Shown: positions 55,359 through 64,000, counted from the stretch's first letter. The stretch: 64,000 nucleotides of DNA from Blautia schinkii DSM 10518 (GCA_000702025.1 JNKJ01000020.1:62001-126000); one strand, 5' to 3'. Made by a program: numbers and translations. The notes: generated by a model from the letters alone, not told the origin.

Positions 55359-55636
55359 AACTCTCCCTTTATGAACAGGAAACCATTATCCTCTACAACC
55401 AGGCCGAGGCTACCGCCGAAGTCTATACCCATGATTCCCGGCTGCTGGAGAAATTGCGACGGCTGGCGGAGAAATACCCGGACCAGATCGTGAAAAAGGA
55501 CCGCCAAACCTTTCTCGTTCCCAAACGCTGCGTGTCTGTCCGGGAACCGTACAGCGCCGAGCGTCGTAAGGCTGCCAGTGAACGGGCCAAGGCTGCCGGG
55601 TACAGGCCGCCCACCCCCAAGAAAGGCAATGAGTAA
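55355..55636 (+). CDS. Conserved small ICE protein
   Basis: A 93-residue basic protein, LYEQETIILYNQAEATAEVY then LLEKLRRLAEKYPDQIVKKDRQT, ending in a lysine/proline-rich tail. It overlaps topB by 4 nt. The pattern suggests a small alpha-beta fold, but no function is known. Neighbours point to a DNA-processing accessory. Confidence 0.7.
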   Translation: MKLSLYEQETIILYNQAEATAEVYTHDSRLLEKLRRLAEKYPDQIVKKDRQTFLVPKRCVSVREPYSAERRKAASERAKAAGYRPPTPKKGNE

Positions 55637-55638
55637 GC

Positions 55639-58581
55639 ATGGCTGAAAGTGTCTTTGAGACCGTCAAGCAGTCCATCACCGTCCGGGAAGCGGCGCAGAT
55701 GTATGGGATCGAGGTCAATCGGAGCGGTATGGCCTGTTGCCCGTTCCACGATGACAAAAATCCCAGCATGAAGCTGAATGAGGAATATTTCTACTGCTTT
55801 GGCTGCGGAGCCACCGGCGATGTGATTGACTTCACCGCGAGGCTCTACAATCTGTCCCCCAAAGAGGCCGCCGAGAAGCTGGCCCAGGATTTTGGCCTGG
55901 CTTATGACAGTCAGGCTCCTCCCCGGAGGCGCTATGTCCGGCAGAAATCCGAGGCCCAGAAATTCAAGGAGGACCGGGACCATACCTTTCGGGTTCTGGC
56001 CGACTACTTTCACTTGCTCCGCAAGTGGGAAACGGACTATACACCCAAAACACCGGAGGAAAATCCCCACCCCCGGTTTATGGAAGCAATCCAACGAAAG
56101 GACTATGTGGGCTATCTGCTGGATTTTTTTCTGGAGGATACTCCCGATGAACAAAGACTGTGGATTGCCGAACATCATTCAGAAATCGCCAATTTGGAAA
56201 GGAGAGTGAAATTCATGGCTGATAAGCCCACCAACCGGGAACGGTTGCAGGAGATCACGGCGGGCATTGAACAGGGTATCAAGGAGCTGTTTGAGAGCGA
56301 GAAGTATATGCGCTATCTGTCCGTCATGTCCAAGTTCCACCGATATTCGGTCAACAACACCATGCTTATCTATATGCAGCGCCCGGACGCTACCCTGGTG
56401 GCCGGGTTCAACAAATGGAAAAACCAGTTTGAGCGCCATGTGAAAAAGGGTGAGCATGGTATCACCATCATTGCCCCCACGCCCTACAAAAAGAAGATCG
56501 AGGAAATGAAGCGCGACCCGGATACTCATGCACCCATCCTGGACGCGGATGGCAAGGCGGTCATGGAGGAAAAAGAAATTGAAATCCCCATGTTCCGTCC
56601 GGTGAAGGTGTTCGATGTGAGCCAGACGGACGGAAAGCCCCTGCCAGAGCTGGCCTCCAGCCTGTCCGGGACGGTGCCGCACTATGAGGCTTTCATGGAA
56701 GCTCTGCGCCGCTCCGCCCCGGTCCCCATCGAGTTTGAGCCGATGGCCGAGAACATGGACGGCTATTTCTCCTCTGACCAGCAGCGGATCGCAATCCGGG
56801 AAGGCATGAGCGAGGTGCAGACCGTTTCCGCCGCTGTCCATGAGACCGCGCACAGCAAGCTCCACGACCCCAAAAAGTATGAAGCGGAGCCGACCTGGAA
56901 GATCGTGATGGTGAGCGAGGGCGGCACCAAGCATGACTTCCGTCTGGACTTCGCCACCGAGGCAGAGGCGGAACAGGTCGCCGCCGAGGAAGGCTGGCGC
57001 TTTGTGGACGAGAATCGGTTTGAGTGGCGGCTGGAGGTGGAGGAAGATCTAACGGCGGTGAAACAGGCCGCCAAGAACCGCAACACCGAGGAAGTAGAGG
57101 CCGAGAGCATTTCCTATGCGGTCTGTCAGTATTTCGGCATCCAGACCGGCGAGAACAGTTTTGGCTACATCGCTTCCTGGTCGAAGGACAAGGAGCTGAA
57201 GGAGCTGCGGGCCAGTCTGGAGACCATCAACAAGACTTCCTGTGAGCTGATTAACGACATCGAGCGCAACTACAAGGAAATCTGCAAGGAGCGCGGCATT
57301 GACCTGACTGCCGCCCCGGAGCCGGAGCAGACACCCCCGCAGGCTGCGGAAGAAGTATCTCAGCCCAGCGCCGAGTACCAGGAGGCCCTGCTGGTGTTGG
57401 ATGATGCCGCATATCTTCATGTTCAGCCCTGCGATACCGGCTGGGACTACACGCTCTACGATGTGGCAACCATGAAGCAGATGGACGGCGGCCAGCTGGA
57501 TGGACCGGACATGGGCCGTTCCGCAGCGGTCAGCCACATCTGCAAGGACCTGGGGCTGGGTGACAAATCCATCAAGTATGCGCCGCTGTCCATGATCGAG
57601 ACTTTGTATGAACAGGCCAGCCAGCAGACCGCAGAAGCCGCAGGCGCCCTGCTGCCGGATGCTCAGGAACAGGCGCTGGACGAATATCCCATGCCGGACC
57701 CGGTTCTGACCCAGGACGATCTGGAGAAATGCGGCTGCCTGGACAGCGACCTTTTGCCCCTCTCCAAAGAGAGAGCCTATGAGCTGATGGAGCGTGACCT
57801 GACCGTTTACATTATCCAGGAGGGCGAAAATCCGGTGATGGCCTTTGACACCGCTGATCTGGATGCCCATGACGGTATCTTTGCCCTGCCCCGCGAGGAA
57901 TGGGAGGAAAGCCCGGAGTTTGATAAGCTGGTCAAGGATCGCATGGCCCACCAGGAGGAACGGGAGCAGGCGTTTCTCTCCCACAAGGGGGACTGCTTCG
58001 CTATTTATCAGGTGAAGCACACCGACGAGCTGCGGGACATCCGCTATGAGGGCCTGGAATGGCTCCAGTCCATCGGGCAGACGGTGCAGCGGGACAACTA
58101 TGAGTTGGTCTACACCGCTCCGCTGCTGCCCTCCGATCTGAAAGGCGATACCGCCGAACAGCTCTTTTACCGCTTCAACAATGAACATCCCGCCGATTAC
58201 CGCCATCCGTCCATGAGCGTAAGCGACATCGTTGCCATTAAGCGGGATGGCAAGGTATCCTGTCATTACTGCGACAGCTTCGGCTTTGAGCAGGTTCCCG
58301 GATTCCTGCCGGACAATCCGCTGAAAAATGCGGAAATGGTCGTGGAGGATGACTACGGTATGATCGACGGCATCATCAACAACGGACCCAAGGAGCCGAC
58401 AGTGGCCCAGCTGGAACAGCAGGCCCGCAGCGGCCAGCCGATTTCTCTCATGGATTTGGCTGCCGCCGCCCACCGGGAGGACCGGGAAAAGAAAAAGTCC
58501 GTCATGGAGCAGCTGAAAAACCAGCCCAAGGCGGAACACAAAAAGACAGCGCCCAAAAAGAGCGCGGAAAGGGAGATTTGA
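55639..58581 (+). CDS. CHC2 zinc-finger / ArdC-like polyvalent protein
   Basis: A 980-residue multi-domain protein. Residues 1-95 are a DnaG-type CHC2 zinc finger (CCPFHDDKNPSMKLN...YFYCFGCGATGDVIDF). Residues about 195-290 are an ArdC-like ssDNA-binding domain (YMQRPDATLVAGFNKWK), followed near residue 405 by the metallopeptidase motif HETAHSKLH. The C-terminal part (about residues 690-900) has YodL and DUF4316-like domains. ArdC relatives protect incoming single-stranded DNA. A GGAGAG site and ATG at 56215 (Met193) lie inside, so a shorter 788-residue protein may also be made. Confidence 0.85.
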   Translation: MAESVFETVKQSITVREAAQMYGIEVNRSGMACCPFHDDKNPSMKLNEEYFYCFGCGATGDVIDFTARLYNLSPKEAAEKLAQDFGLAYDSQAPPRRRYVRQKSEAQKFKEDRDHTFRVLADYFHLLRKWETDYTPKTPEENPHPRFMEAIQRKDYVGYLLDFFLEDTPDEQRLWIAEHHSEIANLERRVKFMADKPTNRERLQEITAGIEQGIKELFESEKYMRYLSVMSKFHRYSVNNTMLIYMQRPDATLVAGFNKWKNQFERHVKKGEHGITIIAPTPYKKKIEEMKRDPDTHAPILDADGKAVMEEKEIEIPMFRPVKVFDVSQTDGKPLPELASSLSGTVPHYEAFMEALRRSAPVPIEFEPMAENMDGYFSSDQQRIAIREGMSEVQTVSAAVHETAHSKLHDPKKYEAEPTWKIVMVSEGGTKHDFRLDFATEAEAEQVAAEEGWRFVDENRFEWRLEVEEDLTAVKQAAKNRNTEEVEAESISYAVCQYFGIQTGENSFGYIASWSKDKELKELRASLETINKTSCELINDIERNYKEICKERGIDLTAAPEPEQTPPQAAEEVSQPSAEYQEALLVLDDAAYLHVQPCDTGWDYTLYDVATMKQMDGGQLDGPDMGRSAAVSHICKDLGLGDKSIKYAPLSMIETLYEQASQQTAEAAGALLPDAQEQALDEYPMPDPVLTQDDLEKCGCLDSDLLPLSKERAYELMERDLTVYIIQEGENPVMAFDTADLDAHDGIFALPREEWEESPEFDKLVKDRMAHQEEREQAFLSHKGDCFAIYQVKHTDELRDIRYEGLEWLQSIGQTVQRDNYELVYTAPLLPSDLKGDTAEQLFYRFNNEHPADYRHPSMSVSDIVAIKRDGKVSCHYCDSFGFEQVPGFLPDNPLKNAEMVVEDDYGMIDGIINNGPKEPTVAQLEQQARSGQPISLMDLAAAAHREDREKKKSVMEQLKNQPKAEHKKTAPKKSAEREI
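56203..56217 (+). promoter_or_regulatory. Internal ribosome site and start in the CHC2/ArdC gene
   Basis: AAAGGAGAG at 56199-56207 is followed 7 nt later by ATG (56215), in frame, right where the CHC2 part ends and the ArdC-like part begins (MADKPTNRERLQEITAGI). This looks like the original start of a separate downstream gene. Confidence 0.6.
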
Positions 58582-58582
58582 T

Positions 58583-58798
58583 ATGGGAAACTTCACTTTT
58601 GAGGAAACGAACCTGCTTTGTATCTACAACACCGGCAGCCGCACCGGGCTGATCGAGGCTCTGACCGAGATGCGCGGCGAGCTTTCCCCGGAGGAAGCCG
58701 AGCTGCGGGAGCTGACGGACAGCGCCCTCTCCAAGCTCCGGGCTATGAGCGACGCCGAGTTTGCCGAGCTGGAGCTGTACCCGGATTTCGACGAGTAA
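58583..58798 (+). CDS. Transposon-transfer assisting protein (TTRAP)
   Basis: A 71-residue acidic protein, NFTFEETNLLCIYNTGSRTG then LIEALTEMRGELSPEEAELREL, matching the TTRAP family of conjugative transposons. It begins one base after the stop of the preceding gene and has its ribosome site GGGAG at that gene's end. The exact role in transfer is unknown. Confidence 0.82.
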   Translation: MGNFTFEETNLLCIYNTGSRTGLIEALTEMRGELSPEEAELRELTDSALSKLRAMSDAEFAELELYPDFDE

Positions 58799-58875
58799 AA
58801 ACCACACCAAGACCCAGCGGGGCGGCCTGATGTGCCGCCCCATTTCTATTTAACATGAAGGGAGGACAGAAAACC

Positions 58876-61800
58876 ATGCCATCCAAAGCTGAATTTTACC
58901 GGCAGATGGCCGAGCAGGTATCGACCCGGCTTGTGGGAAGCTGGAAAGAATGGACAGCCTTTCTCACTACTGCCGCCCGCCTCTACAAATACCCATTCCA
59001 TGAACAGATGATGATTTACGCCCAGCGCCCGGACGCCACCGCCTGCGCCGAGTACGACCTGTGGAATGAAAAAATGGGACGGTATGTGCGCCGTGGCTCC
59101 AAGGGTATCGCCCTGGTGGACGATTCCGGCGACAGGCCCCGCCTGCGCTATGTGTTCGATATTTCCGACACCGGGACCCGTGAACATTCCCGCACCCCCT
59201 GGCTGTGGCAGCTGGAGGAACAGCACATCGGGCCTGTGTCGGCCATGCTGGAGCGCAACTACGGTGTTGCCGGTGACGATCTTGCCCAGCAGCTCACCGA
59301 TGTGGCCGGAAAGCTGGCGAGTGAGTATTGGGACGAGCATCAGCAGGACTTCCGCTACATCGTTGACGGTTCGTTCCTGGAGGAGTACGATGAACTCAAC
59401 ATCGAAGTCCAATTTAAGTCCGCCGCCACCGTCAGCATTGCCTACGCCCTGATGTCCCGCTGCGGACTGGATACGGAACAATATTTCCAGCATGAGGACT
59501 TCATGCCGATTTTCGATTTCAATACCCCGGCCACGGTTGGGGCGTTGGGAGCGGCGGTCAGCCAGATGAACCAGCAGGTGCTGCGGCAGATCGGCGTCAC
59601 CATCCAGAACTATGAGCGCGAACAACTCGCGGAAAGGAGCGTTACACATGGAGAACAACCTGACTTACACGAGGAACGGCGATTACCTGATTCCCGACCT
59701 GAGCCTGAGCGAACAGCCGGAGAAGCCCCTGGGCAAGTACGGCAGGATGCGGAAAGCGTACCTGAAGGAACACCGGCCCCTGATCTACAACCAGCTGCTG
59801 CTGACCGAGAAGCTGTACCCGCACCTCATCGAGATCGACGAGACGGCGAACAGCCGTCTGGAGCAGATGATGCCCCAGCTGGCGGAGTCGGCGGGCGCGA
59901 CGGAGGAGCTGAAAGCCCGCGATCCGATGCGCTGGGTGGGTCTGATGAACACCTGCAAGGCCCAAGTGGAGGAGATTTTGATGGCGGAGCTTATCAACAG
60001 CTAACCCTAAACCTGTTCCTCTCCGAAGCGGAACAAATCCAAAGAATAGATGAAGCAGAGAATGTGAAAACATCCTCTGCTTTTTCTTTTGCCCAAGAAC
60101 AGCCGCAGCCGGACCCGGCTGTGTGGGAATACAACGGTGTCAAGGAGCGACACCCGGATGATATGGTCCTGTATCAGATGGGCGATTTCTTCGAGATTTA
60201 TGGCGAGGACGCCAAAGAAGCCGCGCCGGAACTGGGGTTGCAACTGGTCTCCCGTGCTATCCCTGGCGGTGGCCGTGTGGAAATGTGCGGGTTCCCGGCA
60301 AACCGGCTGGAGCAGTACCTGGAACAGCTCAGGGCCAAGCATGATGTGACGGTCTCCGCCACCCTGGAGGGCAGCACCCAGCGCCGGGAGTATTCCGTCC
60401 TCTCTATCGACCATGAGGCCGAACAGGACATCAACGCCCATGAAGCGGAGTATGGTGCTGACGGGTTCCGGGCGTTCCGGGACGAAGAAGCCATCCAAGC
60501 CGCCACCCTCCGGGAGCTGCATGAGCAATACAAGCCCATCGTGCTGGAGGCTGTTACCCAGGACATCAGATACCGGAACGCCTGCGGTCATAGTGACTAC
60601 GAGAACGCCGTGATCGAGGGCAACGCCGCTATTCGCCGTGCCGTCCTGGGGTCCGGTAATATGGGGCTGCTTCGCCTCTATTCTGACACCCCGGAGTTCC
60701 GGCAGCGCCTTCATCGGGAAGTCATAGACGAGACCTATCCCAAGCTCCATGAGCTGCTGCGCCCTCTCTCGGACAATGACATCGACAAGGCTATTCAGGA
60801 CTGGAATGGCAAAATCGAGAGCAAACACGCCGTTGTCCGCTACATGAAAGACCATGCGCGAGAAAGAGACACCGCAGCATGGCTGGCCCATGAGTTTGAC
60901 GGCGGCGATGGTAAAACCCCGTTTGCGATCCGCCCGGAAAGCCCCGAAGGAACGGCGCTGCCCTGGCCCAAGGTGCAGCGCCGGATTGCCCAGCTCATCA
61001 AGGAGGATCGCTTCTACACCCAGGTCGAACAGGATAATCTGGACGATGTGGACCCCATCGCCATCCGGGAGGCCCTGGCCCAGCGCGGCATTGTGGACGG
61101 CCATGTGGTGGACCCGGAAAAGCTGGACAACGACCCCTTTATTCAGCAGGTCATGCGGGATGTGGAGGCCATATCCAGGGAGACCACTCAAGCAGAGCAG
61201 CCGGAACAGCCTTCTTCCGGCGATTCGCGTGTTCCTGTGTCAGACAAGGAATATGCTGCGGCCCGTGGCACGATCAGGGAGCGGACTTCTTATGATCCAA
61301 CAGACCCTCCCTACAATGTGGGGGATATTGTCTATCTGGATGACCTCGCCCACCGGATCACGGAACTGCGGGATGACACGGTGCAGCTGCTGCCCACCGG
61401 CATGAGCTATCCCATCTACCGGGCTGAGAGCCGGGAACGGTTTGAGCAGCTTTTACGGGAGGATAACCGCAATGACTTCTATACCGAGTTCCTGCCTGCA
61501 AATCTGGATACGGTGGACCAGGACCTGCGGGATGTGCTTGCCCATGGCCTGATTGGTGAGGCGGACAAGGCGGAGCTTTCCGAGCTTCTTCGCAACGGCA
61601 AGAGCAACCAGGAGGTGGCCCTGTGGCTGAGCCGGGCATATCCCAACATCGTGGAAACGATGGAGCTGGAGACCGGCGAGACCGCCGATTACCGCACGAT
61701 GCCGGAAGGTATTGAGCTGGAAGTGCTGGATGCAGATGAAAAGCGTCTGGCCATGCTGTTCTTCCAGTGGAATGAGGTTGCGCCTTTGCTGCGCGGGATG

Positions 61801-64000
61801 TATGCCCGTCAGCTGGACGGTTTTGGGCAGGAACGCCCCGAACCGGCTGCCGAAGCCCCGACCTTCCAATCCGAGACTGTGGCTGTCTATCCGGGCGGTA
61901 AGAATAATCTGCCCTATGATGTGGTTGTTCAGACCCTGAGAACCAATAAGCCAGAGCCTCCTACACCTGTCACCGAGCCGGAGAAAACCCCGGATGAAGT
62001 GCTGGACGAACACCCCATTTCCATTCAGGTCAATGGCGAGTGGCAGACCTTCCCCAATGTCAAAGCTGCCGAGGAAGCCTCTTATGAGGAATACAAGGCC
62101 AACCTGCGCCGCACCGCCGAGAATTTCCGTATCACCGACGATCACCTGGGCGAAGGCGGCCCCAAGGCCAAGTTCCAGGCCAATGTCGAGGCAATCAAGC
62201 TGCTGAAACACCTGGAGGAAACCACCGGGCAGGCAACGCCGGAACAGCAGAAAATCCTTTCCCGGTATGTGGGCTGGGGCGGCCTTGCCGATGCCTTTGA
62301 CCCCGACAAGGAAAGCTGGAGCAAGGAATATGCCCAGCTGAAGGAGCTGCTGACCCCAGAGGAATATGCCGCTGCCAGAGGTTCTACCCTCAACGCGCAC
62401 TACACCAGCCCTACGGTCATCAAAGCGATTTACGAGGCTGTGGGCCGTATGGGATTTGAGACCGGCAACATCCTGGAGCCGTCCTGTGGTGTGGGTAATT
62501 TCTTCGGTATGCTGCCGGAGGAAATGCGGAACAGCCGTCTGTACGGCGTGGAGCTGGATTCCATCAGCGGGCGGATCGCCCAGCAGCTCTATCCCAAGGC
62601 CGACATCACCGTGGCCGGTTTTGAAACCACCGACAGACGGGACTTCTATGACCTTGCCATCGGCAATGTACCTTTCGGCCAGTATCAGGTTCGGGACAAA
62701 GCCTACGACAAGCTGAATTTCAGCATTCATAACTACTTTTTTGCCAAGGCGTTGGACCAGGTGCGTCCCGGCGGCGTGGTGGCCTTTGTCACCAGCCGCT
62801 ATACGATGGACGCCAAAGATTCCACCGTGCGCCGGTATCTGGCCCAGCGCGCCGAGCTGCTGGGGGCTATCCGTCTGCCCAACAATGCGTTCAAGGCCAA
62901 TGCCGGGACCGAGGTTGTATCGGACATCATCTTCCTCCAAAAGCGAGATCGCCCGCTGGACATTGTACCGGAGTGGACGCAGACCGGGCAGACCGAGGAC
63001 GGCTTTTCCATCAACCGCTATTTCCTGGACCACCCGGAAATGGTGCTGGGCCGACAGGAACCGGAAAGCACCGCTCACGGCATGGACTACACCGTGAACC
63101 CCATTGAGGGGCTGGAGCTGGCCGATCAGCTGCACGATGCTGTGAAGTACATTCGCGGCACCTACCAGGAGGCCGAGCTGCCGGAGCTGGGCGAAGGCGA
63201 AGCCATCGACACCTCTATCCCCGCTGACCCCAATGTGAAGAACTACTCCTATACCGTGGTGGACGGAGCTGTGTATTTCCGGGAGAACAGCCGCATGGTG
63301 CGCCCCGATCTTAATGCCACCGCCGAGGCCCGCATTAAAGGCATGGTGAGGCTGCGGGATTGTGTCCAGGAACTGATCGACCTGCAAATGGACGCAGCTA
63401 CACCGGACAGCGACATTCGTGAGAAACAGGTGGAGCTGAACCAGCTCTATGACGATTTTTCCGCCAAGTACGGCCTTATCAATGACCGGGGGAACCGGCT
63501 GGCCTTTGCTGATGATTCCAGCTACTATCTGCTCTGCGCGCTGGAAGTCATGGACGAGAATGGCCAACTGAAGCACAAAGCAGATATGTTCACAAAGCGG
63601 ACCATCAAGCCCCATGAGGCGGTGACTTCCGTGGACACCGCAAGCGAAGCTCTGGCCGTATCCATCGCGGAAAAGGCCCGTGTGGACATGGAGTATATGG
63701 AACAGCTCACCGGCAAGACCAGTGACGAGCTGGCCGCCGAGCTGCAAGGCGTGATCTTCCGTCTGCCTGGGCCTGTGCCGGAGGGAGAACGGCCCACCTA
63801 TGTGACCGCCGACGAATACCTTTCCGGCAATGTTCGGCGCAAGCTCCGTCAGGCACAGCGAGCCGCACAGCAGGACCCGGCCTTTGCCATCAATGTAGAG
63901 GCCCTGACCGCCGCGCAGCCCAAAGACCTGGACGCTTCGGAAATCGAGGTGCGCCTGGGTGCTACCTGGATTGACAAGAAGTACATCCAGCAATTCATGT
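58876..64000 (+). CDS. Giant DNA methylase/helicase polyvalent protein (partial, C-terminus off window)
   Basis: The frame is open from ATG 58876 (GGGAGG upstream) to the window edge, at least 1,708 residues. Residues 1-90 resemble the ArdC N-terminal module (MMIYAQRPDATACAEYDLWN). Residues about 255-375 are a low-complexity linker, under which TnpV is encoded in another frame. Near residue 430 is a MutS domain-I-like segment (VLYQMGDFFEIYGEDAKEAA). Near residue 1,200 lies an N6-adenine methylase core (ILEPSCGVGNFFG; AIGNVPFG in place of NPPY). Relatives continue with an SNF2-type helicase, expected outside the window. It probably handles transferred DNA in the recipient. Confidence 0.88.
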   Translation, partial: MPSKAEFYRQMAEQVSTRLVGSWKEWTAFLTTAARLYKYPFHEQMMIYAQRPDATACAEYDLWNEKMGRYVRRGSKGIALVDDSGDRPRLRYVFDISDTGTREHSRTPWLWQLEEQHIGPVSAMLERNYGVAGDDLAQQLTDVAGKLASEYWDEHQQDFRYIVDGSFLEEYDELNIEVQFKSAATVSIAYALMSRCGLDTEQYFQHEDFMPIFDFNTPATVGALGAAVSQMNQQVLRQIGVTIQNYEREQLAERSVTHGEQPDLHEERRLPDSRPEPERTAGEAPGQVRQDAESVPEGTPAPDLQPAAADREAVPAPHRDRRDGEQPSGADDAPAGGVGGRDGGAESPRSDALGGSDEHLQGPSGGDFDGGAYQQLTLNLFLSEAEQIQRIDEAENVKTSSAFSFAQEQPQPDPAVWEYNGVKERHPDDMVLYQMGDFFEIYGEDAKEAAPELGLQLVSRAIPGGGRVEMCGFPANRLEQYLEQLRAKHDVTVSATLEGSTQRREYSVLSIDHEAEQDINAHEAEYGADGFRAFRDEEAIQAATLRELHEQYKPIVLEAVTQDIRYRNACGHSDYENAVIEGNAAIRRAVLGSGNMGLLRLYSDTPEFRQRLHREVIDETYPKLHELLRPLSDNDIDKAIQDWNGKIESKHAVVRYMKDHARERDTAAWLAHEFDGGDGKTPFAIRPESPEGTALPWPKVQRRIAQLIKEDRFYTQVEQDNLDDVDPIAIREALAQRGIVDGHVVDPEKLDNDPFIQQVMRDVEAISRETTQAEQPEQPSSGDSRVPVSDKEYAAARGTIRERTSYDPTDPPYNVGDIVYLDDLAHRITELRDDTVQLLPTGMSYPIYRAESRERFEQLLREDNRNDFYTEFLPANLDTVDQDLRDVLAHGLIGEADKAELSELLRNGKSNQEVALWLSRAYPNIVETMELETGETADYRTMPEGIELEVLDADEKRLAMLFFQWNEVAPLLRGMYARQLDGFGQERPEPAAEAPTFQSETVAVYPGGKNNLPYDVVVQTLRTNKPEPPTPVTEPEKTPDEVLDEHPISIQVNGEWQTFPNVKAAEEASYEEYKANLRRTAENFRITDDHLGEGGPKAKFQANVEAIKLLKHLEETTGQATPEQQKILSRYVGWGGLADAFDPDKESWSKEYAQLKELLTPEEYAAARGSTLNAHYTSPTVIKAIYEAVGRMGFETGNILEPSCGVGNFFGMLPEEMRNSRLYGVELDSISGRIAQQLYPKADITVAGFETTDRRDFYDLAIGNVPFGQYQVRDKAYDKLNFSIHNYFFAKALDQVRPGGVVAFVTSRYTMDAKDSTVRRYLAQRAELLGAIRLPNNAFKANAGTEVVSDIIFLQKRDRPLDIVPEWTQTGQTEDGFSINRYFLDHPEMVLGRQEPESTAHGMDYTVNPIEGLELADQLHDAVKYIRGTYQEAELPELGEGEAIDTSIPADPNVKNYSYTVVDGAVYFRENSRMVRPDLNATAEARIKGMVRLRDCVQELIDLQMDAATPDSDIREKQVELNQLYDDFSAKYGLINDRGNRLAFADDSSYYLLCALEVMDENGQLKHKADMFTKRTIKPHEAVTSVDTASEALAVSIAEKARVDMEYMEQLTGKTSDELAAELQGVIFRLPGPVPEGERPTYVTADEYLSGNVRRKLRQAQRAAQQDPAFAINVEALTAAQPKDLDASEIEVRLGATWIDKKYIQQFM
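59648..60004 (+). CDS. TnpV protein, encoded out of frame within the giant gene
   Basis: A 118-residue protein beginning MENNLTYTRNGDYLIPDLSL, with LGKYGRMRKAYLKEHRPLIYNQ and the C-terminal RWVGLMNTCKAQVEEILMAEL, the TnpV family of clostridial transposons. It lies wholly inside the giant polyvalent gene in the +1 frame. AAAGGAG (59633-59639) lies 8 nt before its ATG. The giant frame stays open throughout but reads as a Pro/Ala/Gly/Arg-rich linker, so both appear to be coding. Function is unknown; DNA binding is possible. Confidence 0.82.
   Translation: MENNLTYTRNGDYLIPDLSLSEQPEKPLGKYGRMRKAYLKEHRPLIYNQLLLTEKLYPHLIEIDETANSRLEQMMPQLAESAGATEELKARDPMRWVGLMNTCKAQVEEILMAELINS

Larger units (their letters stand above)
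27333..64000. mobile_element. Tn1549-like integrative conjugative element (left part)
   Basis: From parA rightward the gene set and order match Tn1549-family conjugative transposons: ParA/ParB, RepA-like, PcfB, VirD4, Maff2, TrbL, PrgI, VirB4, CHAP hydrolase, DUF4315, DUF4366, TopB, CHC2/ArdC, TTRAP and a giant methylase/helicase. Base composition is clearly richer in GC than the sugar loci. The left boundary is uncertain: 27,333 is where recombinase homology stops, but the true end could be nearer 25.9-26.1 kb. The ICE relaxase, integrase and right end lie outside the window. Confidence 0.85.

Noticed and set aside
57049..58596. 515-codon minus-strand frame
   Set aside because: It is a shadow of the CHC2/ArdC-like gene; the product shows no family features.
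61453..63993. 846-codon open frame on the minus strand
   Set aside because: It lies fully antisense to the giant methylase/helicase gene in GC-rich DNA with strong codon bias. Its translation has no recognisable domains and it has no ribosome site.

Overview
The window looks like part of a chromosome of a gut-type Clostridia (Lachnospiraceae-like Bacillota). The evidence is strong AGGAGG ribosome sites with frequent TTG/GTG starts, many ribose-type sugar ABC transporters each paired with a LacI-family regulator, an FMN riboswitch in front of an ECF riboflavin transporter, and a large Tn1549-like conjugative element carrying tet(W). No rRNA or tRNA gene was recognised.

Region 1 (1-25.6 kb) is chromosomal sugar metabolism. 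It starts with the end of a truncated aminoglycoside-phosphotransferase-fold kinase. Next comes a divergent locus: a LacI regulator fused to a solute-binding domain faces a mutarotase - UroD-like protein - permease - binding protein - ATPase operon, with two matching palindromic operators. An FMN-riboswitch-controlled ribU and a metallophosphoesterase follow. A second locus (10.7-19.2 kb) has a LacI regulator with tandem operators, an AnmK-like anhydro-sugar kinase, a complete ABC transporter, a Gfo/Idh/MocA dehydrogenase and a zinc alcohol dehydrogenase. The third locus (19.3-25.6 kb) is a full ribose operon rbsR-K-D-A-C-B, with a 35-bp tandem-repeat block between rbsC and rbsB. A 214-bp near-perfect palindrome (25,688-25,901) closes the region.

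Region 2 (26.0 kb to the right edge) is mobile DNA, visibly more GC-rich. A serine recombinase that has lost its catalytic N-terminus (26,079-27,332) abuts the left part of a Tn1549-like integrative conjugative element (ICE): parA, parB, a replication-initiator-like protein, a BRO/KilAC antirepressor, PcfB, the VirD4/TcpA coupling protein, Maff2, a TrbL/VirB6-like membrane protein, an MT-A70 adenine methylase, PrgI, VirB4, a CHAP hydrolase, DUF4315 and DUF4366 proteins, topoisomerase III, a CHC2/ArdC-like polyvalent protein, a TTRAP protein, and the start of a giant methylase/helicase polyprotein that runs off the window.

Region 3 is nested in region 2. An 11.2-kb integrative mobilizable element (IME; about 34,285-45,485) sits inside maff2 and splits it into two fragments that rejoin in frame to a 72-residue protein. 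It carries tet(W) with its attenuator and leader peptides, an AT-rich SAM methyltransferase, a sigma-like factor, an HTH protein, MobC, a MOBP-type relaxase, a Cys-rich protein, RepA, a DnaC-like ATPase, TnpW and its own intact large serine recombinase at the right end. The IME has a relaxase but no secretion channel, so it presumably relies on an ICE such as its host for transfer, while disrupting one of that ICE's genes.

The most unusual items are: a TnpV gene encoded entirely out of frame inside the giant ICE polyprotein gene (59,648-60,004); the IME insertion in maff2; the in-frame fusion of a CHC2 zinc-finger protein to an ArdC-like protein with a retained internal ribosome site; the LacI-solute-binding-protein fusion regulator; the rbsC-rbsB tandem repeats; and the 214-bp palindrome.
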